This document shows, in pieces, positions 46,816 through 54,294 of a DNA stretch of 64,000 nt; positions within the stretch are counted from its first letter, which is position 1, and each line of letters opens with the position of its first letter. The stretch comes from Dyella acidisoli (GTDB lineage: Bacteria; Pseudomonadota; Gammaproteobacteria; Xanthomonadales; Rhodanobacteraceae). Under the pieces are notes generated by a model. It worked only from the letters and a program-made list of their open reading frames with translations. It made no database searches and had not been told where the DNA came from. The position numbers and the translations under genes were made by a program. Where the stretch lies: contig NZ_BSOB01000006.1 of NCBI RefSeq assembly GCF_030160295.1, positions 62,001 to 126,000 on the forward strand. Reading direction: 5' to 3'.

Positions 46816-47232
46816 ATGCGTTTCATGATGTTGATGTTCCCCGCCGACCAATGCAATGCGGCGCCCGATGCGCTGCCAAGCGCCGAAGCAGTCGAGCAGA
46901 TGATGCGATTCAATAAATCGCTGCAGGAAGCCGGTGTGCTGCTTGCGCTGGACGGCCTTCACCCGCCCTCGGCCGGTGCGCGCGTGAGTATCGTCGATGG
47001 CAAGGTGCGAGTCGTCGACGGTCCCTTCGCTGAAGCCAAAGAAGTAGTGGGCGGTTACTGGATCATCGACGTAGGCTCTCGTGATGAAGCCATCGCCTGG
47101 GCATCGCGCTGCCCCATCGGGGCCGGTAATACGATCGAGGTCCGTCAGGTGTTCGAAATGACGGAATTTCCGCCTGAGTTACGCAAGGCTGCCGAAGGCT
47201 TCGACGATCCACGTCGACCGGCTGCCAGTTGA
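46816..47232 (+). CDS. YCII-related DGPF-domain protein
   Basis: 138-residue YCII-family protein (MRFMMLMFPADQCNAAPDALPSAEAVEQMMRFN; VRVVDGPFAEAKEVVGGYWIIDV) containing the DGPF motif. Such DGPF proteins are the characteristic partners and targets of ECF42 sigma factors, and one is encoded 49 nt downstream. Enzymatic role is unknown. It follows the PhnB-like gene by 11 nt. Confidence 0.9.
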   Translation: MRFMMLMFPADQCNAAPDALPSAEAVEQMMRFNKSLQEAGVLLALDGLHPPSAGARVSIVDGKVRVVDGPFAEAKEVVGGYWIIDVGSRDEAIAWASRCPIGAGNTIEVRQVFEMTEFPPELRKAAEGFDDPRRPAAS

Positions 47233-47281
47233 GACGTTATGAACTTGCGCCGCGCCGAAGCAAGTGCTGTGATCGGTGGCC

Positions 47282-48562
47282 ATGACGGCCACCGACATCC
47301 ATCGCACGATCGACGCAGTATGGCGTATCGAATCGGCCCGGCTCATTGCCGGCCTCGCGCGCATGGTGCGCGACGTGGGGCTGGCGGAGGAACTGGCGCA
47401 GGATGCGCTGGTCACCGCGCTCGAACGCTGGCCGGAAAGCGGCGTGCCGGACAACCCCGGTGCGTGGTTGATGACCACGGCCAAGCACCGCGCCATCGAC
47501 CTGCTGCGCCGGAAAAAGCTGATCGAGCGCAAGCATGAATCCCTCGCCTACGAATCCGAAAGCGACGCTGTCGACAGCAAGTCGGAGCTGGAAACCATGC
47601 TCGACGACGATATCGGCGACGACCTGCTCAGGCTGATCTTCACCGCCTGCCACCCGGTGCTCTCTGCCGAGGCACGCGCGGCGCTCACCTTGCGCTTGCT
47701 CGGTGGCTTGACCACCGACGAAATCGCACGCGCATTCCTGGTGCCCGAACCCACCATCTCGCAACGCATCGTGCGCGCCAAGCGCACGCTGGCCGAAAAG
47801 CAGATTCCTTTCGAAGTGCCGCGCGGCGAGGAGCGCGACGAACGACTCGCTTCCGTGCTCGAAGTGATCTACCTGATCTTCAACGAAGGCTACGCCGCCA
47901 CCTCGGGCGACGACTGGATTCGTCCGGAGCTGTGCAACGAAGCGATGCGTGTCGGCCGCGTGCTGGCCGGACTCGCGCCGCAGGAACCGGAAGTGTTTGG
48001 CCTGCTGGCCTTGATGGAAATCCAGGCATCGCGCTTGCGCGCGCGCACCACCGCTGCCGGTGAACCGATTCTGTTGCCTGACCAGGATCGCAGCCTGTGG
48101 GACCCGCTGCTCATCCGTCGCGGACTTACTGCTTTGGAGCGCGCCGAAAAACTTGGCGGCGCGCGTACGCCTTACGCACTGCAGGCAGCCATTGCGGCCT
48201 GTCATGCGCGCGCACGTACTGCGGACGCGACTGACTGGAACCGCATCGCCGCGCTCTATGCCGAACTGACGCAGGTGCTGCCATCGCCGGTAGTTGAGCT
48301 CAATCGTGCCGTGGCGGTTTCGATGGCGTCGGGGCCTGCAGCGGGCCTCGCCTTGATCGATGCGCTGTCGGATGAACCACTGCTACGCAACTATCACTTG
48401 CTGCCCAGCGTGCGCGGTGATCTGCTCAGCCGGCTGCAGCGTCATGCGGAAGCGAGGGATGAATTCGAGCGCGCGGCATCCATGGCGCGCAATGTGCGTG
48501 AACGGCATTTCTTGCAGCGGCGTGCAGCAGCGTGCGCCGATGCCATGCGCTCGCCAGATTGA
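47282..48562 (+). CDS. ECF42-type RNA polymerase sigma factor with C-terminal extension
   Basis: 426-residue sigma-70-like factor. Region 2 (LIAGLARMVRDVGLAEELAQDALVTALERWP; NPGAWLMTTAKHRAIDLLRR) and region 4 (LTLRLLGGLTTDEIARAFLVPEPTISQRIVRAKRTL) lie within the first 180 residues. The remaining 240 residues form the helical DUF6596/TPR-like extension of ECF42 (NEGYAATSGDDWIRPELCNEAMRVGRVLAGL; VELNRAVAVSMASGP). No anti-sigma gene is adjacent; in this group the extension itself is thought to control activity. I prefer ATG 47282 to GTG 47276. It probably controls the DGPF and PhnB genes upstream. Confidence 0.9.
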   Translation: MTATDIHRTIDAVWRIESARLIAGLARMVRDVGLAEELAQDALVTALERWPESGVPDNPGAWLMTTAKHRAIDLLRRKKLIERKHESLAYESESDAVDSKSELETMLDDDIGDDLLRLIFTACHPVLSAEARAALTLRLLGGLTTDEIARAFLVPEPTISQRIVRAKRTLAEKQIPFEVPRGEERDERLASVLEVIYLIFNEGYAATSGDDWIRPELCNEAMRVGRVLAGLAPQEPEVFGLLALMEIQASRLRARTTAAGEPILLPDQDRSLWDPLLIRRGLTALERAEKLGGARTPYALQAAIAACHARARTADATDWNRIAALYAELTQVLPSPVVELNRAVAVSMASGPAAGLALIDALSDEPLLRNYHLLPSVRGDLLSRLQRHAEARDEFERAASMARNVRERHFLQRRAAACADAMRSPD

Positions 48563-48610
48563 TCATTCTTGCTTCGCCGGAATGACGATTAGGCAAACTC
48601 AAACTTCTCG

Positions 48611-50101
48611 TCACGCCGATGGCGATAAAGAGCCTGACAACACCGGCTCCTTCACCCGCAACACACTCAACCCCGCCACCAGCAAACTCGCTCCACCCAT
48701 CGCCAACGCATAAATCGGTTGCCCGTGAAAAAACACGCGCAACAACATGCCCAGCACGCTAGCCGCAAGCAACTGCGGAATCACCACGAAGAAATTGAAG
48801 ATGCCCATGTACACGCCCATCTTCTCTGCCGGCAGGTTGTCCGATAGCAGCGCATAAGGCAGGGAAAGAATCGACGCCCACGCAAAACCCACGCCCACCA
48901 TCGGCAGCAGCAGCCAGTTCGGATCGCGAATCAGCAAAAACAAGATCAATCCCGTACCACCCAGCCACAGATTGATCAGATGGCTCACGCGCAGTCCCCA
49001 ACGGCGCACCATCAGTGGAATCACTAGCGCAGCTACTGCTGCGAATCCGTTGTAAGCGGCGAACAGCACACCCACCCAGTTGGCGCCATTGTTGTACGCC
49101 TCCGAATGCGGGTCGCTGCTACCGAAGTGCACCTGCGCCACGCCTGCGGTGGTGTAGATCCACATCGCGAACATCGCGAACCATGAGAAGAATTGCACCA
49201 GCGCCAAACGACGCATCTCGCGTGGCATGGTGTGCACGTCGGTCATCACTTGCGTGAGCACACCGCCACCGTGCGCCACGTTCAACCACAGTTGCGCCAG
49301 CCCGAATGCGACTAGGCCGCCGGCCAACAGATACAGCTCGTGTTCCAAACGGCAGGCATACACCAGCCATATGCCCAGCACACCCACCGCCAGCCAGATC
49401 AAGCCGAGATTGCGCGCACTGGATCGATTGACTTCCGCCGGCTCGGCTTTCACCGCATCATCGAACACGCGAAGTTGATCGGGTGGATATTCCCGCGTGG
49501 ACAACACCGTCCACAACACCGAACCCAACAGCACGGCACCACCTATGTAGAACGCATCACGCACCGTAGCGGGAATGCCACCAGGGCCGGCCACGTTGCT
49601 TACACCTAGATGTGCCAGCAGATAAGGCAACAGCGAAGCCACCACCGCACCCAAGCCGATAAAGAAGCTCTGCATCGCGTAGCCCAGCGGCCGTTGTCCG
49701 GTCGGCAACTGATCGCCCACAAAAGCACGGAAAGGCTCCATCGACACGTTGATCGACGCATCCATCACCCACAGCAGCATCGCGGCCATCCACAGCACTC
49801 CCGAATTGGGCATCCACAGCAAACCCAATGTTGCGAGCACAGCGCCGGCAAGAAAGTAAGGACGACGACGCCCCAGTCGCCCCCAGGTGCGATCGGAGGC
49901 ATAACCGATCAACGGCTGCACGATCAGCCCGGTGAGCGGCGCGGCGATCCACAGCATCGGAATATCCGCCACGCTCGCACCCAGCGTCTGGAAGATGCGG
50001 CTGACGTTGGCGTTCTGCAACGCAAAGGCAAACTGGATGCCGAGGAAACCAAAGCACATGTTCCAGATCTGCCAGAACGACAGGTTCGGTTTGCGATTCA
50101 T
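48611..50101 (-). CDS. SLC45/GPH-like sugar transporter of the MFS
   Basis: Inner-membrane carrier of 496 residues with twelve hydrophobic segments. The sequence is of the disaccharide group: FGFLGIQFAFALQNANVSRIFQTLGA, PLTGLIVQPLIGYASDRTWGRLGRRRPYFLAGA, DASINVSMEPFRAFVGDQLP and LPYALLSDNLPAEKMGVYMGIFNFFVVIPQ. Maltose/maltodextrin or sucrose import with protons is likely from family and neighbours. Its ATG overlaps the stop of the upstream six-hairpin glycosidase gene (4 nt), so the two are coupled. Confidence 0.9.
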   Translation of the reverse strand: MNRKPNLSFWQIWNMCFGFLGIQFAFALQNANVSRIFQTLGASVADIPMLWIAAPLTGLIVQPLIGYASDRTWGRLGRRRPYFLAGAVLATLGLLWMPNSGVLWMAAMLLWVMDASINVSMEPFRAFVGDQLPTGQRPLGYAMQSFFIGLGAVVASLLPYLLAHLGVSNVAGPGGIPATVRDAFYIGGAVLLGSVLWTVLSTREYPPDQLRVFDDAVKAEPAEVNRSSARNLGLIWLAVGVLGIWLVYACRLEHELYLLAGGLVAFGLAQLWLNVAHGGGVLTQVMTDVHTMPREMRRLALVQFFSWFAMFAMWIYTTAGVAQVHFGSSDPHSEAYNNGANWVGVLFAAYNGFAAVAALVIPLMVRRWGLRVSHLINLWLGGTGLILFLLIRDPNWLLLPMVGVGFAWASILSLPYALLSDNLPAEKMGVYMGIFNFFVVIPQLLAASVLGMLLRVFFHGQPIYALAMGGASLLVAGLSVLRVKEPVLSGSLSPSA

Positions 50102-52278
50102 GGCGCACCTGCGGCTGGCATGATGATGAGATCGCCAATGCGTGCATCATTGAGCGGCCCTTCGCTACCGCCCTTGCCGCCCGTGTAATGCGCGAAATGG
50201 CTAAGGTCGCTCATGTTGAAGCCTTGTTCCAGCTCGAAGCGGCACACAGCGCCAGCGTTCGCGGTGATCACACCATACGTGGATGATTGCTCGCCCATGC
50301 TATGCGGCATCACGATCGGCACGCGCTGCGGCGTGGTGTCACCGCAATGGGCCACCAGCATCTTTACCGCTGCAGTGACGCCGGTGTTGATGGGGCCATG
50401 ATTATTTTCATAGCGCAGCGTGATGCGATAGCGGCCGGAAACGGGTGCAGTCCACGACCGCGGCCAACCGTCACCGATGGCTACGGGCTCTCCGCCACAA
50501 ACCGTTGGACTGTGCAGCGATTCGATGCCGTGCTCGTCCACGCGCGTTACGCTCACACAGGGCGGCTGCGCACCTTGCGCGATGTACGTGCTGCCATCGA
50601 TGCGGCCGACACGTTGTCCATCGGCATACAGCACTACTTTGCCGTCAGCCTCTACACGCCAGCCTCTATTGTCTTTCTCGATCGAAGGCGCATCGGGCGC
50701 TGCGGGTGCATACAGTGGCGCCTCGGTACGCAAAGGAATGACCGACACATCGATCACCTTCAACGTCACTACCGTTTCCGTTCCATGCTGCTTGGTGGTA
50801 TCGGCTACCAGCAGATCGCCCTGCAATGCGTGCGGACGGCGCAGGGTGATGGTGCGGTCAGGCATCGTGAGACTGATGCTGTCGCGCTCGCCGAACAGCA
50901 TGGGTACCAGGGAAACCGGCAACTTGGGTTCGATCCATCCATCGGGCGCGAGACCGAAAACACCTTCGCTCACCATGTCCAGATACGCCGCTACCGACCA
51001 TAACTGGCGCGGCGAATCGACCACTGGGCCGCTGAGCTTGCCTTCGTCGACATGTGTGGACTGCGTGGCAAGCTCATAGTTCTCCATGTTGGAGCCAGCG
51101 ATCGCAGCGCCGCGCATGATCGAACGCAGCTCGTGCGCAATGCGTGCTGGATCATTCACGACACGCGCGGCACGCAAGGCATACGCGCTGACGAATGGCC
51201 AGATCGCACGATTGTGATAGACCGGCTGATCAGCACGCTCAGGCCAGATCACCGGACTCCCGGCGGGCCACGTCGGATAGTTCGCCAACGCGATGTGCGC
51301 GGCCTCGCCTTCGGCGACACCGCTGGTAATCGCCAATGCGGTACCAAGCAGATCGTAGGTGTCGTAAGGCGTACCGTCACCATCGATGTAACTCATGTAC
51401 ATGCCGCGATCCTTGCGCCAGAAATGCGCATTGATTGCGGCTTTCAAGGCGGCGGCTTGTTCCTCATAGCGCTTCACCTTGGCGCTATCGCCGTGCGCTT
51501 TCGCCAAACGCGAAGCAAGCTGCAGCGACTGATAGTGCAGCACGTTGGTGGACAATGCGAACGATTGCGCGATGAATACAACATTGTCGGCCGTCCACGC
51601 CGGATAGGTTTGCTCACGCCAGTCGAGGAAAGATGTTTCGCCGCGATACAACCCCATGTCCGCATCGAAGGCGTACTGCCGATCCTGCGTCAAGGTGTCG
51701 TTCAAGGCGCGATACACATTATCGGCAAAAGCCTTGTCATCGAGCAGATGCTGCGCGCCGAGGAACCACGCCACGCGGTCGGTGCTGATCGGCCAACTGC
51801 CGCCCGAACCGGTGTCCTGCATCACATACAGGCCTTGTTGCCGTGCAGGATCGCGCACGTCCGACAGCTTAAAATTCAAGCCGTTGCGCGCGCGCTGCGG
51901 ATCGAATTTCCACAAGCCAAGATCGATCGAATAGGACAGGTCGCGCGTCCACACGTACGGCCACTTCACACCCGTCACGAAGCAGGTGCACGGTATCGGC
52001 TGGCCATGATCGAACGCAGGATCGTTGATCGCCGTAACCGAATCCTGGGCCAGTTCGTCTTGCGCCATGGCGAACAGGCCGTCGAACATCGGGCTTGCGG
52101 TTTCCGCGCGCATGCGCTGCACCGCGATATCGCGCTTACCGAACGGGCCGGTCAGGGTGAAGTGTCCGTCACTTGTGGTGCTCATATGTGCCTGCGCGCC
52201 ACGCCAGGCAATGTCGTCACGCCATGTATCCCCTTGGACGCCCGCAGCCAGGGCCGCCATCATTGCAACGCTCAGCAT
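50098..52278 (-). CDS. Exported six-hairpin glycosidase-like protein
   Basis: 726-residue exported protein. After a short hydrophobic N-terminus (MLSVAMMAALAAGVQG) comes an (alpha/alpha)6-type catalytic region: VKWPYVWTRDLSYSIDLGL, GSGGSWPISTDRVAWFLGAQHLL, YRGETSFLDWREQTYPAW, VIWPERADQPVYHNRAIWPFVSAYALRAA and SPRQLWSVAAYLDMV. A C-terminal beta-rich part follows. WTRD and the E/D-rich WPE motif resemble GH15/GH63-like six-hairpin enzymes, but I cannot fix the GH family. Position before the sugar carrier suggests it trims glucosides. Start ATG 52278 with GGAG 6 nt upstream; the signal lacks a basic n-region, so export is likely but not certain. Confidence 0.72.
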   Translation of the reverse strand: MLSVAMMAALAAGVQGDTWRDDIAWRGAQAHMSTTSDGHFTLTGPFGKRDIAVQRMRAETASPMFDGLFAMAQDELAQDSVTAINDPAFDHGQPIPCTCFVTGVKWPYVWTRDLSYSIDLGLWKFDPQRARNGLNFKLSDVRDPARQQGLYVMQDTGSGGSWPISTDRVAWFLGAQHLLDDKAFADNVYRALNDTLTQDRQYAFDADMGLYRGETSFLDWREQTYPAWTADNVVFIAQSFALSTNVLHYQSLQLASRLAKAHGDSAKVKRYEEQAAALKAAINAHFWRKDRGMYMSYIDGDGTPYDTYDLLGTALAITSGVAEGEAAHIALANYPTWPAGSPVIWPERADQPVYHNRAIWPFVSAYALRAARVVNDPARIAHELRSIMRGAAIAGSNMENYELATQSTHVDEGKLSGPVVDSPRQLWSVAAYLDMVSEGVFGLAPDGWIEPKLPVSLVPMLFGERDSISLTMPDRTITLRRPHALQGDLLVADTTKQHGTETVVTLKVIDVSVIPLRTEAPLYAPAAPDAPSIEKDNRGWRVEADGKVVLYADGQRVGRIDGSTYIAQGAQPPCVSVTRVDEHGIESLHSPTVCGGEPVAIGDGWPRSWTAPVSGRYRITLRYENNHGPINTGVTAAVKMLVAHCGDTTPQRVPIVMPHSMGEQSSTYGVITANAGAVCRFELEQGFNMSDLSHFAHYTGGKGGSEGPLNDARIGDLIIMPAAGAP

Positions 52279-52426
52279 GCACGCTCCGCGAATGGGTGAT
52301 TCAACTGATTCTCCCTCTGGTTATGTCATGACGCGAAGCGATGGACATGCTGCGACTGCAGCACGAGTAGGGTTCTGCAGGGGTGATCACGCATGGTAGG
52401 CAACCCAGCGGCTTGTGGCGGGGTTG

Positions 52427-52440
52427 TGCATACGTATTCA
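52427..52440. promoter_or_regulatory. LacI-type palindrome TGCATACGTATTCA, site a
   Basis: A 14-bp near-perfect palindrome with CG centre, 149 nt upstream of the six-hairpin glycosidase ATG, in the 312-bp gap 52279-52590. The same 14-mer occurs at 61627 and, inverted, at 61818. CG-centred palindromes are typical LacI-family operators. Confidence 0.65.
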
Positions 52441-52470
52441 TATGATGTGCTTTCTTCACCACAGCATTCT

Positions 52471-52575
52471 CCTCCCCCTGCTTGCAGGGGGAGGTCGGGA
52501 AGGGGTGAACACTTGCGGGAATGTCTCATGCAAGCGCTCACCCCAACCCAACCCTCCCCTGCAAGCAGGGGAGGG
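52471..52575. repeat. REP doublet (CCTCCCCTGC-TTGCAGGGGAGG family)
   Basis: Facing hairpins CCTCCCCCTGC/GCAGGGGGAGG (52471-52494) and CCCTCCCCTGC/GCAGGGGAGGG (52552-52575), joined by a GGGTGAACACTTGCG type linker. Related copies are at 54255-54282 (one hairpin) and 56693-56795. It lies just after the GH39 stop at 52591. Confidence 0.82.
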
Positions 52576-52590
52576 AGCTACATCTCGTAC

Positions 52591-54150
52591 TCAATGTAGT
52601 TCAAGGACAACTAACCCCTGCGGCGGAATATCAACGCGCAAGCGACCGTGTTCGAGCGTTAGCGATTCCGGTTCAGCCGCCTTGCCTGCCGCGCGCAACT
52701 GCGCGATTTGCTCGCGACTGGGGAAATCTGGACGCCCCATGGCGTCGAAGGTTGCGAGGGCATTGCCGTGATTTTCATCCACACGCCACATAGTCGCCTT
52801 GGCATCCGCGCCCAGATGCGACACATCGATATCAAAGTGTTTCATCGAACCTTGCGGCTCGCCCTTGGTGTACGTATCGGTGTCACCCACTGGCGGCGCA
52901 TAGTTCCACAGCGCCAGCACTACCGTGCCATCATCACGACGCGTAGCCAGCGCGCTATCGGAAGACACGGGCAGGCGCGTGTTACCCAAGCGATGCAGCA
53001 TCGCAAATGCGTTGTACGCGGGCTTCGGGATGCGATCGGCCGCAACTAAGCCGAAGCCGCCGTAGAACGGATTGCGCACCACGCCCTGCTCCTCGAACAC
53101 ATCGGAGAAGCTCCAGTAGCTCATGATCTCCACCTTGCCGGCGCATTCGCGGATCGTGTTCGCCATCCACGGGCCCATGTAAACCGTGTCGGTAACGTTC
53201 GGCAGATTGGCGTACGAAGCGTTGTACTCGCTGAAGATCAGCGGCATCTTCGGAAACGGCGATGCGGCGATCTCGCGATGCACCTTGTCGACCGAACGAC
53301 ATACCATGTCGGCACGCGGAATGTTTTCCTCCGTCTTGAACACGTTCTGCGCCGTGTCGTCGCCATAGACATGCGTGCTCACGAAATCCGCCGGTACCTT
53401 CGCATCGTGCACGTGCTTGAGAAAATCCGGCACCCAGGCTGCTTGTGCCGTCGCCGGGCCGCCGACGCGCAAGCGCAGATTGACCGCCTTCAGCGTACGC
53501 GCGGTGTGGTCATACAACGTGTAGTAGGTGGACTGCTCCGGCTTGCCGCCCCAGAAGGCGAGGTTGGGTTCGTTCCATACCTCGAAGTACCAGCTGGCCA
53601 CTTCGTCGATGCCGTAGCGCGCAATCAAATGCTCAGCGAAGGCGTGGATCATTGCGTCCCACTCGGCGTAATCCTTCGGCGGCATCACGTTCGGGTGGTA
53701 CCAGAAATCATGCTGCTGCGACGGATCGGAACTCAGTTCCGGCGGCATGAAGCCCAGCTCGACGAACGGCTTGATGCCTCGCTCCAGCAGGCCGTCGTAG
53801 ATCTGGTCGACGTAGGAGAAGTTGTAGGCAATGTGGCCATCCTTATCGCGGCGCACTAAGCCCACGTCGCGATCGAAGATGCCGTGGAAGCGCACATAGC
53901 CGAAACCCGTCGCTTCATGCACGGCTTCGATGTCCTTGCGGTAGTCGTCCCGCAGCGCGAGTGATGCGCGCCCCGAACCGAACATCTGCTCCCAGAAATG
54001 CGGAAAGGCTGCACCCTTCGCCGTGGCGTCCACCTTGAGCGTGACGGTGTCGGGCGAAGGCGGCGTTGCAGCATGGGCGCCCCCGAAAGCCAGCAGGACG
54101 GCAAGACCGATCCTTGATGCAGTGCGGCGTAGCATGGCGTGATGGGGCAT
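52591..54150 (-). CDS. Exported glycoside hydrolase family 39 (xylosidase-like)
   Basis: 519-residue exported GH39-type enzyme. A signal peptide (RIGLAVLLAFGGAHAA) leads into a (beta/alpha)8 barrel with GFGYVRFHGIFDRDVGL, the acid/base glutamate in WYFEVWNEPNLAFWGG, and the nucleophile glutamate in PLIFSEYNASYANLP. A C-terminal beta-sandwich ends LPPQGLVVLELH-like. GH39 enzymes cut beta-xylosides or alpha-L-iduronides, which is unexpected in a glucan locus. ATG 54150 has AAGGA 7 nt upstream; earlier ATGs in frame lie over the operator. A separate GTAAACGTTTAC palindrome sits upstream. Confidence 0.88.
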   Translation of the reverse strand: MPHHAMLRRTASRIGLAVLLAFGGAHAATPPSPDTVTLKVDATAKGAAFPHFWEQMFGSGRASLALRDDYRKDIEAVHEATGFGYVRFHGIFDRDVGLVRRDKDGHIAYNFSYVDQIYDGLLERGIKPFVELGFMPPELSSDPSQQHDFWYHPNVMPPKDYAEWDAMIHAFAEHLIARYGIDEVASWYFEVWNEPNLAFWGGKPEQSTYYTLYDHTARTLKAVNLRLRVGGPATAQAAWVPDFLKHVHDAKVPADFVSTHVYGDDTAQNVFKTEENIPRADMVCRSVDKVHREIAASPFPKMPLIFSEYNASYANLPNVTDTVYMGPWMANTIRECAGKVEIMSYWSFSDVFEEQGVVRNPFYGGFGLVAADRIPKPAYNAFAMLHRLGNTRLPVSSDSALATRRDDGTVVLALWNYAPPVGDTDTYTKGEPQGSMKHFDIDVSHLGADAKATMWRVDENHGNALATFDAMGRPDFPSREQIAQLRAAGKAAEPESLTLEHGRLRVDIPPQGLVVLELH

Positions 54151-54176
54151 GGTGATTCCTTGAGGCTTTACCGACA

Positions 54177-54190
54177 TGTAAACGTTTACT
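54177..54190. promoter_or_regulatory. LacI-type palindrome GTAAACGTTTAC upstream of GH39
   Basis: A perfect 12-bp palindrome (54178-54189), 28 nt upstream of the GH39 ATG. It is CG-centred like the TGCATACGTATTCA sites but with a different core (AAACGTTT), so another LacI-family regulator outside the window may bind here. Confidence 0.6.
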
Positions 54191-54254
54191 TTCGGAAGAC
54201 TCAAGTGTCTTACAGATAAGGGGCTGCGTTCAATGCACGATTCGCCGCAATCCA

Positions 54255-54282
54255 CTCCCTCCCCTGCTTGCAGGGGAGGGAG
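54255..54282. repeat. Single REP hairpin between GH31 and GH39
   Basis: CTCCCTCCCCTGC and GCAGGGGAGGGAG form a perfect 13-bp stem with a 2-nt loop, 13 nt after the GH31 stop. It is the same unit as in 52471-52575 and may end the GH31 transcript. Confidence 0.78.
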
Positions 54283-54294
54283 CTATCTCTCGTG

